Shown here: positions 37,607 through 45,595 of the stretch, one piece after another
Position numbering within the stretch: the stretch's first letter is position 1
Layout of the letters: each line of letters starts with the position of its first letter
NCBI RefSeq assembly: GCF_017983445.1
Contig: NZ_JAGOBJ010000012.1
Span: 20,523 to 84,522 of the forward strand
Length of the DNA: 64,000 bases
Direction: 5' to 3'
From: Halomonas sp.
GTDB taxonomy: Bacteria > Pseudomonadota > Gammaproteobacteria > Pseudomonadales > Halomonadaceae
Notes under the pieces: generated by a model
The model's database searches: none
What the model was told of the DNA's origin: nothing
What the model saw: the letters and a program-made list of their open reading frames with translations, nothing else
Translations under genes and position numbers: made by a program

Positions 37607-37682
37607 TGGCTCCTCGAACAGGACTCGAACCTGTGACCCAATGATTAACAGTCATTTGCTCTACCAACTGAGCTATCGAGGA
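37607..37682 (-). tRNA. tRNA-Asn (anticodon GTT), promoter-distal copy
   Basis: 76 nt including CCA. Minus-strand acceptor TCCTCGA / TCGAGGA with discriminator G, D arm AGCTCAGTTGGTAGAGC, anticodon loop CTGTTAA (GTT), T arm ACAGGTTCGAGTCCTGT. Identical to the two copies to its right; probably one transcript. Confidence 0.97.
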
Positions 37683-37734
37683 ATAACGCGCTACCTGGTA
37701 CGACTGACCAAACAGGTAGTGAAATAGAAAAGCT

Positions 37735-37810
37735 TGGCTCCTCGAACAGGACTCGAACCTGTGACCCAATGATTAACAGTCATTTGCTCTACCAACTGAG
37801 CTATCGAGGA
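37735..37810 (-). tRNA. tRNA-Asn (anticodon GTT), middle copy
   Basis: Same 76-nt sequence as the neighbouring copies, separated by 52 and 46 bp. The spacers are not alike, so the array is not a very recent exact duplication or the spacers diverged quickly. Confidence 0.97.
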
Positions 37811-37856
37811 ACATCTTAAGCTATTGTGTTTCAAGCAGAACCAATCTTTAAAGTGT

Positions 37857-37932
37857 TGGCTCCTCGAACAGGACTCGAACCTGTGACCCAATGATTAACA
37901 GTCATTTGCTCTACCAACTGAGCTATCGAGGA
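37857..37932 (-). tRNA. tRNA-Asn (anticodon GTT), promoter-proximal copy
   Basis: Same 76-nt sequence as the other two. It is closest to the promoter at 37953-37980 and heads the presumed three-tRNA transcript. Confidence 0.97.
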
Positions 37933-37952
37933 ACTGCTCAAACACGGTGCGT

Positions 37953-37980
37953 AGTATACTGATTGAGACGCGAAGGTCAA
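37953..37980 (-). promoter_or_regulatory. Promoter of the tRNA-Asn array
   Basis: On the minus strand: -35 TTGACC (37980-37975), 16-bp spacer, -10 TATACT (37958-37953), then ACGCACCG before the first tRNA. A strong stable-RNA type promoter. Confidence 0.75.
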
Positions 37981-38114
37981 GTATCGATTATAGCTGAACG
38001 CTAGCCCCGGGTTTCTTGTGTCCGTATAATAGGGTTATTCAACAGTGGCCTAAGCCACTACACGACATTTCATTCATCCCTCGTCTCCCGACGACTCATA
38101 GATGACAGGTACCG

Positions 38115-39458
38115 ATGGCGAAGAAGCTCTTCATCAAAACGCACGGCTGCCAAATGAACGAGTACGACTCCTCCCGTATGGCGGATCTGCTCGGTGAATC
38201 TCATCAGCTTGAACTAACCGACAACGAGAAGGAAGCCGACGTTATCCTTCTCAACACCTGCTCGATTCGTGAGAAGGCGCAGGAGAAGGTGTTTCATCAG
38301 CTGGGACGCTGGAAAAAGCTTAAAGATGCCAATCCCGATCTGGTGATTGGCGTAGGCGGCTGCGTAGCGAGCCAGGAAGGCGAAGCGCTGCGCAAGCGCG
38401 CACCCTTCGTAGATATGGTTTTCGGCCCGCAAACGCTGCACCGTGTGCCCTCCATGCTGGATGCACGCAGCAACAACCAAATTGCCGCGGTAGATGTAAC
38501 GTTCCCGGAAATCGAGAAGTTCGATCATCTGCCCCAGCCCAAGTCGGATGGCGCGACGGCCTTTGTCTCGATCATGGAAGGCTGCTCCAAGTACTGTACC
38601 TTCTGCGTGGTGCCCTATACCCGCGGAGAAGAGGTCTCGCGCCCGTTTGAAAAGGTCATGGATGAAGTTATCCATCTGGCCGATCAAGGGGTGCGTGAAG
38701 TCAACCTGCTGGGCCAAAACGTTAATGCCTATCGGGGCGATAACGACGATGGCGATGAAATTGATCTTGCTGAACTGATTGCCTGCATCGCCGCGGTGGA
38801 TGGTATTGACCGCATTCGCTTTACCACCTCACACCCGGTTGAGTTTACCGATAGTCTGGTTGATGCCTTCGCGGAAATCCCCGAGCTTGTCAGCCATCTG
38901 CATTTGCCGGTTCAATCAGGCTCCGATCGCATTCTGAGCGCCATGAAACGTGGCCATACGGCAGAAGAGTACATTGAGAAGATGGAGCGCGTTCGCGCCA
39001 ATCGCCCGGATATCAGCTTCTCATCTGACTTTATTATCGGCTTCCCCGGCGAGACTGAGGAAGACTTTGAAGCCACGATGAACCTGATCCACCGGATTGG
39101 CTTTGATCACTCGTTTAGCTTTGTGTACTCAGCGCGCCCTGGCACCCCTGCCTCAGGCTTGCCGGATGACACACCGGAAAGCGTCAAGAAGCAGCGCCTG
39201 GCGATTCTGCAGGAACGCATTCTGCAGAATGTGGCCCAGATCAGCCGCCGCATGGTAGGTTCTACCCAGCGTATTCTGGTCACCGGCTTCTCGCCGAAAG
39301 ACCCAGGACAGCTCTCCGGGCGTACCGAGAATAACCGCGTGGTGAACTTCCGCGCGGCCAATCCGACCGAGCTGATTGGCTACTTTGTGGATGTCGAAAT
39401 TACCGAGGCATTCCCCAATTCCCTTCGCGGCGAGCTTGCTTCCTCAGAACGTTATTGA
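38115..39458 (+). CDS. miaB: tRNA-2-methylthio-N6-dimethylallyladenosine synthase
   Basis: 447 residues. The N-terminal UPF0004 domain binds one 4Fe-4S cluster through Cys in [21 protein letters not shown] and GVGGCVAS. The radical-SAM CxxxCxxC is in [16 protein letters not shown] (about 154-169), and a C-terminal TRAM domain follows. It methylthiolates i6A37 in tRNAs reading UNN codons. Start preceded by GACAGGTACC. First gene of the miaB-phoH-ybeY-corC-lnt series, which is conserved in E. coli and Pseudomonas. Confidence 0.97.
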   Translation: MAKKLFIKTHGCQMNEYDSSRMADLLGESHQLELTDNEKEADVILLNTCSIREKAQEKVFHQLGRWKKLKDANPDLVIGVGGCVASQEGEALRKRAPFVDMVFGPQTLHRVPSMLDARSNNQIAAVDVTFPEIEKFDHLPQPKSDGATAFVSIMEGCSKYCTFCVVPYTRGEEVSRPFEKVMDEVIHLADQGVREVNLLGQNVNAYRGDNDDGDEIDLAELIACIAAVDGIDRIRFTTSHPVEFTDSLVDAFAEIPELVSHLHLPVQSGSDRILSAMKRGHTAEEYIEKMERVRANRPDISFSSDFIIGFPGETEEDFEATMNLIHRIGFDHSFSFVYSARPGTPASGLPDDTPESVKKQRLAILQERILQNVAQISRRMVGSTQRILVTGFSPKDPGQLSGRTENNRVVNFRAANPTELIGYFVDVEITEAFPNSLRGELASSERY

Positions 39459-39480
39459 ACGCTCTCTTATCTTAGGTAAT

Positions 39481-39502
39481 TGCCCCGGCACCCGTCGGGG
39501 CA
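39481..39502 (+). terminator. Hairpin between miaB and phoH
   Basis: TGCCCCG / CGGGGCA stem, eight-base loop, no T tract. More likely an mRNA stability or attenuation element than a full terminator, since the operon continues. Confidence 0.5.
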
Positions 39503-39545
39503 GTAAGCTGAGACCTACATACATCAACTGACGGGTTTCCTACTC

Positions 39546-40625
39546 TTGAGCCAACCATCAACTCAGGCCAATCGCATCATTACCCTAAGCCTTGAACCCA
39601 ATGATCCGCAGCGTCTTGCGAGCCTTTGCGGCCAGCAGGATGAGCACTTGAAGTTGATTGAAAGCCGACTGGATGTGACGTTACGCAACCGGGGCAATGT
39701 TTTTCAGCTTGCAGGGCCAGCTAACCGCATCAAGGCAGCGGCGAACGTACTTGAACACCTTTATCGTGAAACGGCAGCTGACGAGCTTTCTGCCGACACC
39801 GTGCACCTGTTCCTTCAGGAATCTGGCCTGGAAGCGTTAGAGGACGAAGAGGATGGTGAAGGCGGCAGCGATGAAGTGATCATGCGCACCCCGCGCACCA
39901 TGATCAAACCCCGCGGCCTGAACCAGCAACGCTATGTGTCCAGCATTCGCGAGCACGATATCAACTTCGGTATTGGGCCAGCGGGTACCGGTAAAACCTA
40001 CCTTGCCGTTGCGGCTGCCGTGGAAGCGCTTAATCAGCAGGAAGTTCGTCGTATTCTGCTGGTACGCCCAGCGGTTGAAGCGGGTGAAAAGCTCGGCTTC
40101 CTGCCAGGCGACCTGGCCCAAAAGATCGATCCGTACCTGCGCCCGCTGTATGACGCGCTGTACGAGATGATCGGCTTTGAACAAGTGGCCAAGCTTATCG
40201 AGCGCCAGGTGATTGAAATAGCGCCGCTGGCCTATATGCGTGGCCGCACGCTCAACAATTCGTACATCATTTTGGATGAGAGCCAGAACACCACGCCGGA
40301 GCAGATGAAGATGTTTCTGACCCGGATCGGCTTTGGCTCTACGGCGGTGATCACCGGGGATATTACTCAGGTCGACCTACCCCGTGGGCAGCGTTCAGGC
40401 CTGTCTCAGGTGCTTGACGTATTGAAAGATACGCCAGGGATCGGCGTCACCCACTTTGCTGCTAAAGACGTGGTGCGCCACCCATTGGTACAGCGTATTA
40501 TCGAAGCGTACGACGACTTTGAATCACAGCAGGAAGTCGAAGAGCGTGCCCGTCGCGACGCCCGCCAGCAAGAGCGCGAAGCACGCCTTCAGGCCCAGGA
40601 ACGCTGGGGAGATACGTCACGTTGA
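39546..40625 (+). CDS. ybeZ: PhoH-like ATPase (YbeZ)
   Basis: 359 residues starting at TTG (39546) with no strong Shine-Dalgarno, so the exact start is uncertain. The P loop is [17 protein letters not shown] (about 137-153) and the Walker B-like motif is [20 protein letters not shown]. An N-terminal KH-like region precedes the ATPase, which is the usual YbeZ layout, and the C-terminal tail is charged. It acts with the endoribonuclease YbeY, encoded next, in ribosome/rRNA maintenance (known association). The stop overlaps the ybeY TTG start by three bases. Confidence 0.93.
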   Translation: MSQPSTQANRIITLSLEPNDPQRLASLCGQQDEHLKLIESRLDVTLRNRGNVFQLAGPANRIKAAANVLEHLYRETAADELSADTVHLFLQESGLEALEDEEDGEGGSDEVIMRTPRTMIKPRGLNQQRYVSSIREHDINFGIGPAGTGKTYLAVAAAVEALNQQEVRRILLVRPAVEAGEKLGFLPGDLAQKIDPYLRPLYDALYEMIGFEQVAKLIERQVIEIAPLAYMRGRTLNNSYIILDESQNTTPEQMKMFLTRIGFGSTAVITGDITQVDLPRGQRSGLSQVLDVLKDTPGIGVTHFAAKDVVRHPLVQRIIEAYDDFESQQEVEERARRDARQQEREARLQAQERWGDTSR

Positions 40626-41086
40626 ACGCTATCGTGATTGATCGCCAAGCCGCGATTGATGAGCCGACACTGCCCACCCTTGAACAGCTCACCCACTGGG
40701 TGGGCTGTGTGTTTGCGCATCACCCCGATGATGAACGTAAAGAGCTCACCATTCGATTTGTCGATGAGCAGGAAAGTCAGACTCTGAACCGTGATTATCG
40801 CGGTAAGGACAAGCCCACCAACGTTTTATCGTTTCCGTTTGAAAATCCGCCCGGCATGACGTTACCACTGCTGGGAGATTTGATTATCTGTCATGCGGTA
40901 GTGTTAAACGAGGCAGATGAACAGCAAAAGCCGTTGGCCAACCACTACGCACATATGGTCGTTCATGGCACGCTCCATTTAATGGGCTATGACCATATTG
41001 AGGACCAGGAGGCGGAAGAGATGGAACAGCTTGAGCGAACACTACTTGCCGAGCTTGCAATCCCCGACCCTTATCACGTCGTTTGA
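40622..41086 (+). CDS. ybeY: Endoribonuclease YbeY (rRNA maturation)
   Basis: 154 residues, start TTG overlapping the phoH stop (TTGA). The zinc-binding [11 protein letters not shown] (about 118-128) gives the H-x3-H-x5-H triad, and [12 protein letters not shown] is the second family signature. Needed for 16S rRNA 3'-end maturation and 70S quality control. Both this gene and its upstream partner start with TTG, suggesting low, coupled translation. Confidence 0.95.
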   Translation: MNAIVIDRQAAIDEPTLPTLEQLTHWVGCVFAHHPDDERKELTIRFVDEQESQTLNRDYRGKDKPTNVLSFPFENPPGMTLPLLGDLIICHAVVLNEADEQQKPLANHYAHMVVHGTLHLMGYDHIEDQEAEEMEQLERTLLAELAIPDPYHVV

Positions 41087-41216
41087 ACAAGCGCCGCAAC
41101 ATTGGCTCAAAGCGGCTGGCATAGAGCCCTGAGTCAGTGATAAAACGTTGGCTTGCGATGTGGCTTTTTATGCACGCCAAGGCAGTTATCTGCCCCATAA
41201 ACAAGAGATTTGACGC

Positions 41217-42104
41217 ATGAGCGAAGACCGATCGAGCAACCCTAATCAAAAATCCTGGCTCGAGAAACTCTTTGGCGCCCTAACCGGAGACAGTGACGAA
41301 CCCAGCTCACGCGATGAGCTGATGACGTTTTTACGCCACACTGCAGGGAAGTTGAAGCTGGATCAGGACGCCATCATGATTATCGAGGGCGCGCTTGAGA
41401 TTAGCGATCAGCAGGTTCGTGAGGTCCTGATTCCCCGCTCCCAGGTCTCCGCCATTACCCTGGATCAAACCAGCGACGGCTATCTGCCGCTTATTCAGGA
41501 AACCGGCCACTCCCGTTACCCTGTGATCGGCGAAAATCTGGACGATATAAAAGGCATTCTGCTGGTTAAAGACCTGCTACCTCTACTTTCGCAAACCCAG
41601 GAAAGCCGTGACGCTTTCAAGCTTGAAGACATCCTCCGACCGGCCATGTTCATCCCCGAGTCCAAGCGTCTGAACAGCCTGTTGAAAGAGTTTCGTGACA
41701 CCCACAACCATATGGCGATTGTGGTGGATGAGTACGGCGGTACGGCAGGTATTATCACCATCGAAGATATCCTTGAGCAAATCGTAGGTGATATTGAAGA
41801 TGAGCACGACACCGACGAAGAAGACGATATCCGTACGCTTGAAAACGGCCATTTTGCCATTCGCGCCCTCACCCCCATCGAAGATTTTAACGATCGTTTT
41901 GGCACCGAGTTTTCCGATGACGAATTCGATACGGTTGGCGGTCTGGTGATGCAGCAGTTTGGCCACTTGCCCGGTCGCGGTGAACATACCCGTTTCGGCG
42001 GCTGGCGTTTCGTTATCCTGAATGCCGATAACCGACGTATTCGTTTGCTGGAAGCCTACCGCGATGACAACACCGAGAGTACCGACGACAAAGACGGTGA
42101 TTAA
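41217..42104 (+). CDS. corC: CorC/YbeX family protein with CBS pair
   Basis: 295 residues, no membrane helices. Two CBS domains (LIPRSQVSAITLDQTSDGYLP onward, and FIPESKRLNSLLKEF onward) cover about 65-185. A C-terminal CorC/HlyC transporter-associated domain (TPIEDFNDRFGTEFSDDEFDTVGGLVMQQFGHLP) completes it. In Salmonella CorC affects Mg/Co efflux; E. coli YbeX is linked to ribosome assembly. 130 bp after ybeY, 51 bp before lnt. Confidence 0.93.
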   Translation: MSEDRSSNPNQKSWLEKLFGALTGDSDEPSSRDELMTFLRHTAGKLKLDQDAIMIIEGALEISDQQVREVLIPRSQVSAITLDQTSDGYLPLIQETGHSRYPVIGENLDDIKGILLVKDLLPLLSQTQESRDAFKLEDILRPAMFIPESKRLNSLLKEFRDTHNHMAIVVDEYGGTAGIITIEDILEQIVGDIEDEHDTDEEDDIRTLENGHFAIRALTPIEDFNDRFGTEFSDDEFDTVGGLVMQQFGHLPGRGEHTRFGGWRFVILNADNRRIRLLEAYRDDNTESTDDKDGD

Positions 42105-42155
42105 TACGTTGTTCGCCCATAGACTTGCTAAATGATTAGCCGACAGGACATCACC

Positions 42156-43628
42156 ATGGGGCCGACGCCCATTTTTATGCTGCAACTGCTACTCGCCCTC
42201 GTGGCGGGCGGTTTCACCACGCTCACGGCCTCACCGTTTGAATTATGGTGGCTTGGCCCGATCGCGATCGCATTGCTTTACATGGGCCTGCATACCCTGA
42301 CGCCTGCCCAGGCAGCGCTTAAAGGCTGGCTGTATGGTGTGGCGCTTTTCGCAAGCGGCACTTCATGGGTATATGTTTCTATCCATGACTATGGCTACAC
42401 CGGCGTACCGCTGGCCGTCTTTCTGACGGCCCTGTTTGTGGGTGTATTAGCGCTTTTTTATGCGGGTATCTTTTGGCTTTATCGACGTTTTTTTACGCCC
42501 AAACTGGCGCTGCTTACCTTTGCAGGTATTTGGGTATTGGGCGAAGTGCTGCGCACCTATCTGTTTACGGGCTTTCCCTGGCTGCTGCTGGGTTCAGGCT
42601 ATGTCGACTCGCCGCTGGCCAGTTGGGCACCCATCGGTGGTGTGTACCTGCTCTCGCTGCTGGTGATGCTTAGCGGCACGCTCGCCGCTGAAGCCGTACT
42701 ACGTCGCCAATGGTGGGCGCTCGCGCCACTTGCGGCTATCTGGCTTATTCCCCTGGCGCTTCCTCAGCAGTGGACGACCTCCGCCGAGACGCCTACCCGC
42801 GTTGCCCTGCTTCAAGGCAACCTGCCCCAGCTTTTAAAGTGGACGCCCGAAGGCCAGCGTACCGCTGCCAATACGTATAGTCGTTTGACCGCTGACGTGG
42901 CCGATGAAGTGGATATCGTGATCTGGCCGGAAACGGCGCTGCCCATGATGGAAGCCCAGGCACGCCCGGTGCTGGAGCGGGTGCAGTCCAACCTGCCGCC
43001 AGGTGTTGCGCTGGTAACCGGGATCGTTCAGCTGGATGAGGCCAACCGCTACTATAATGGAGTGATTGGCGTCGGCAGTGTCGAAGGCAGCTATCAAAAA
43101 GAGCACTTGGTGCCCTTTGGCGAATACCTGCCCCTGGAAAGCGTGCTGCGCGGTGCTATCAACTTTTTTGACCTGCCGATGTCAAGCTTTACCAAAGGCG
43201 CTTCTGAGCAGACGCCAATGCTTGCGGCAGGCGTAAGCCTTGGCAATGCGATTTGCTATGAAATCATTTACCCACAGCTTGTCGCCCGCCGCGCTCAAGA
43301 AAGCGATGTGCTGCTTACCGTTTCCAATGACACCTGGTTTGGCGCCTCGATCGGCCCTCATCAGCATTTGCAGATGGCCAGGCTTAGAGCACTGGAAAAC
43401 GGCCGCTACGTGATACGCGCTACCAGCAATGGCATTACTGCCATTATTGATGCACGCGGTGAGATCGTGGCACGTGCTCCGCAGTTTGAAACGACGGCGC
43501 TGGTAGGCGAATTTTATGCGATGGAAGGCCTCACACCGTTTACCCGTACCGGCAGCTGGCCTGCTTGGTTGTTGGCAGCGCTTATGCTGCTTCCCGGCCT
43601 TCGCTTGACACGTTGTCGCAGTGAGTAG
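42156..43628 (+). CDS. lnt: Apolipoprotein N-acyltransferase
   Basis: 490 residues from ATG 42156, preceded by AGGA at eight bases; an ATG eight codons upstream lacks a ribosome-binding site. Seven or so membrane helices fill the first 200 residues, followed by a periplasmic nitrilase domain and a final helix. The catalytic triad is visible: Glu in IVIWPETALPM (about 258), Lys in YQKEHLVPFGEYLP (about 315) and Cys in GNAICYEIIYP (about 367). It adds the third acyl chain to lipoproteins in the inner membrane. Last gene of the series. Confidence 0.95.
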   Translation: MGPTPIFMLQLLLALVAGGFTTLTASPFELWWLGPIAIALLYMGLHTLTPAQAALKGWLYGVALFASGTSWVYVSIHDYGYTGVPLAVFLTALFVGVLALFYAGIFWLYRRFFTPKLALLTFAGIWVLGEVLRTYLFTGFPWLLLGSGYVDSPLASWAPIGGVYLLSLLVMLSGTLAAEAVLRRQWWALAPLAAIWLIPLALPQQWTTSAETPTRVALLQGNLPQLLKWTPEGQRTAANTYSRLTADVADEVDIVIWPETALPMMEAQARPVLERVQSNLPPGVALVTGIVQLDEANRYYNGVIGVGSVEGSYQKEHLVPFGEYLPLESVLRGAINFFDLPMSSFTKGASEQTPMLAAGVSLGNAICYEIIYPQLVARRAQESDVLLTVSNDTWFGASIGPHQHLQMARLRALENGRYVIRATSNGITAIIDARGEIVARAPQFETTALVGEFYAMEGLTPFTRTGSWPAWLLAALMLLPGLRLTRCRSE

Positions 43629-43699
43629 GCGGCGTAATCGAGTAGCGCTACAATACTACTCTTTTAACGCATTTATTCAGGCTGACAGAGGGTAACGCC

Positions 43700-44038
43700 A
43701 TGCTTAAATCTCGGCCTTTCTTACTGCTTGTCGTGCTTCCGCTGGCGCTGATTGTCGTTCTGGGGGTCGCTATTTTTGGTGGTCAGGCCATGTCTGACAG
43801 CAACGTTGGCAGCGATATTCAACACGCCCTGGCCAAAGAGCTTGATACCTCCAGTGACATCGAGCTTTCGCAGCTACAAGAAGTGCAGTACGGCTATGGC
43901 ATCTGTGGCTTATACCGCACCGCCTCCTCTGAAAGCGGCTACGCGTCTTTCTTTTACGATAAAGACAGCGAGAACATTGAACTAGACATTAACTCTCGGC
44001 TGTATAAGTCGCGCTGCGGTCTTTCATCGGTTTGTTAA
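43700..44038 (+). CDS. Small membrane-anchored or secreted protein, unknown family
   Basis: 112 residues with AGAGGGTAACGCC before the ATG. The N-terminal hydrophobic segment (about 6-29, LLLVVLPLALIVVLGVAIFGG) is a membrane anchor or uncleaved signal. The rest is a hydrophilic acidic domain with three Cys (GYGICGLY, KSRCGL, SVC), probably periplasmic. YGICGLYRTASSESGYASFFYDKDS may form a beta sheet. I do not recognise the family. It is followed by a run of 15-bp repeats and a terminator and stands alone. Confidence 0.65.
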   Translation: MLKSRPFLLLVVLPLALIVVLGVAIFGGQAMSDSNVGSDIQHALAKELDTSSDIELSQLQEVQYGYGICGLYRTASSESGYASFFYDKDSENIELDINSRLYKSRCGLSSVC

Positions 44039-44085
44039 ACCGACTTACCTAGCCTGCTCATAAGGATGCCATAAGCCATACGCGT

Positions 44086-44160
44086 AAACGATGTTCGTAT
44101 GAACGATGTCTTTATGAGCTATGTCTTTATGAACAATGTCTTTATGAGCGATGTTTATAT
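44086..44160. repeat. 15-bp tandem repeat, five copies
   Basis: Units AAACGATGTTCGTAT, GAACGATGTCTTTAT, GAGCTATGTCTTTAT, GAACAATGTCTTTAT and GAGCGATGTTTATAT run without a gap up to the terminator hairpin. Each unit contains ATG but the frame carries stops or is non-coding in character, so it is not a coding repeat. Confidence 0.85.
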
Positions 44161-44195
44161 AAAAAGGGGCGACTGATATTCAGTCGCCCCTTTTT
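44160..44195. terminator. Bidirectional terminator between the small membrane protein gene and sco
   Basis: AAAAAGGGGCGACTGA / TCAGTCGCCCCTTTTT, a 16-bp perfect stem with a three-base loop, between convergent genes. Confidence 0.93.
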
Positions 44196-44222
44196 GTGTC
44201 GTCAGTAGCTTTTTAAATGGCT

Positions 44223-44801
44223 TTAACCTTGGGCCACCAGGCGTTTGATATCGGCTTCAACGTCGGTGATTGGGTGGCTGTCGCGTACCAGGAATTGCGC
44301 CTGGCCTTCCCGGTCAAAGGCAAAAACGGCACTGGAGTGAGTTACCAGATAATCGCCGTTTTCATTCTCTTCGCCATACTCGTAAGCTACCCGATAACGG
44401 TTGGTGACGGCATCGATGGCCGCTTTATCACCGCTTAAACCGACAAACTCAGGCCCAAAGGCATCCGTATACCGCTTTAATACTTCAGGCGTATCGCGGG
44501 CAGGGTCGACCGAGATAAACAGCACTTGGATCTCATCGCGCGTTTCATCATCAAGCTTTCTTATCGCATCGCCCAGCCTTGCAAGAGTAATCGGGCAGAC
44601 ATCGGGGCAGTAGGTATAGCCGAAATAGACGAGCGTCGGTTTACCCAGATACTCCTCGGCCTGCACGCCGTCACCATTTTCATCCACCAGTGAAAAATCC
44701 AGCGGTGGCATGATATCTGCGACATCCGTGGTGCGCCAACTTTGATCACTACAGCCTACCAGCAGCAGCGTGGTTAGCGTTGCAAGCAACACTTTATACA
44801 T
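44223..44801 (-). CDS. SCO1/SenC copper chaperone (lipoprotein)
   Basis: 192 residues from the ATG at 44801, preceded by AGGA at nine bases; an ATG six codons upstream overlaps that site. The signal peptide has lipobox LLLVGC (Cys 17). The thioredoxin-fold core has the copper ligands CPDVC in GYTYCPDVCPITLAR and the distal His in YLVTHSSAVFAF. These proteins deliver Cu(I) to, or reduce, the CuA site of cytochrome c oxidase. It starts just after the PCuAC gene stop, so the two form a copper-delivery operon. Confidence 0.93.
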   Translation of the reverse strand: MYKVLLATLTTLLLVGCSDQSWRTTDVADIMPPLDFSLVDENGDGVQAEEYLGKPTLVYFGYTYCPDVCPITLARLGDAIRKLDDETRDEIQVLFISVDPARDTPEVLKRYTDAFGPEFVGLSGDKAAIDAVTNRYRVAYEYGEENENGDYLVTHSSAVFAFDREGQAQFLVRDSHPITDVEADIKRLVAQG

Positions 44802-44824
44802 GCGTAGTCGTCCTATCATTGCTT

Positions 44825-45268
44825 TTACAGGGATGCCGGGGAGACAACATTGAAGGTCACGGGCAGGCGCTGCTCATCGCCAAACATAAGCACCACTTCC
44901 ACCTCATCACCTTCATTTAAAGGCGCTACGCGACGCATAAACATTAAGTGCTGACCCTTGGGCGCGAATTCGATACGCTCATCAGGGCCGATATCCAGCG
45001 ATTCAAAGGCGTGCATATGTGCCATGCCGTCATGCTCGGAGCTTATATGCATTTCAACACTTTCAAAAGCCGGGCTTTCCGCACCCACCAACGTCACGCT
45101 TTCATCGCCACTATTATGCAGCTCAAAATATCCAGCCCCCGGGGTGTTACCGGGCAACAGGCTCAGCCTCGCGTTGGTGACGTCTAATGATTGCGCCTGG
45201 GCAACGCCTGCGGTTAATAACAGCGCGCACGTTGTGAATGCTAATTGGCGGCAGGTTCGCTTGATCAT
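44825..45268 (-). CDS. PCuAC-type periplasmic copper chaperone
   Basis: 147 residues from ATG 45268, which gives a compact signal peptide (MIKRTCRQLAF to VAQA); in-frame ATGs at 45280 and 45292 are also possible. The mature domain has the PCuAC copper-binding set: the His/Met cluster MHISSEHDGMAHMHAF and, after about 20 residues, PKGQHLMFM. The family motif is H(M)x10Mx21HxM. PCuAC hands Cu(I) to the CuA centre of cytochrome oxidase together with Sco, whose gene follows at once. Confidence 0.9.
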   Translation of the reverse strand: MIKRTCRQLAFTTCALLLTAGVAQAQSLDVTNARLSLLPGNTPGAGYFELHNSGDESVTLVGAESPAFESVEMHISSEHDGMAHMHAFESLDIGPDERIEFAPKGQHLMFMRRVAPLNEGDEVEVVLMFGDEQRLPVTFNVVSPASL

Positions 45269-45525
45269 CGTTTCGTGCATTAGGTACGCCATATCAATTC
45301 TCGTCAGAGGGAAGGTAATGATGCAGGCGCGCGCATAGCTCACACATAAAGCCAGCCCGTGGCGTGCTGCGCCCGTTATTAATCGTTGGCCTACCATAGC
45401 TCTATTACGTGTTTCTACAAACCACCTGCGACATTATGTCAGCCGCTAGAGGGCAACCCCCCACGCCGCTCCTGAGTACCGTCCTTCAATTTTTTATTAC
45501 GCTTTTTATAAACCCCAGAAAACCC

Positions 45526-45555
45526 CAAAGCCCTGAACAACAATTCAGGGCTTTG
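45526..45555 (-). terminator. Terminator downstream of phaC
   Basis: Stem CAAAGCCCTGAA / TTCAGGGCTTTG with a six-base loop. On the minus strand it is followed by GGGGTTTTC, and it lies 40 bp past the phaC stop. Confidence 0.75.
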
Positions 45556-45595
45556 TACGCTCAAGACATGCATTTCAAACGGTGCTGATCCAGGA

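Noticed and set aside
37691-37891. 66-residue minus-strand ORF across the tRNA-Asn array
   Set aside because: It translates tRNA sequence (SSIAQLVEQ...GSSPVR), a well-known spurious ORF type.
37607-37932. Tandem-repeat element of 120-130 bp
   Set aside because: The repeated part is exactly the tRNA-Asn gene; spacers are not repeated.
44086-44160. CRISPR-like array
   Set aside because: Units are 15 bp, directly contiguous, without spacers; no cas genes in the window.
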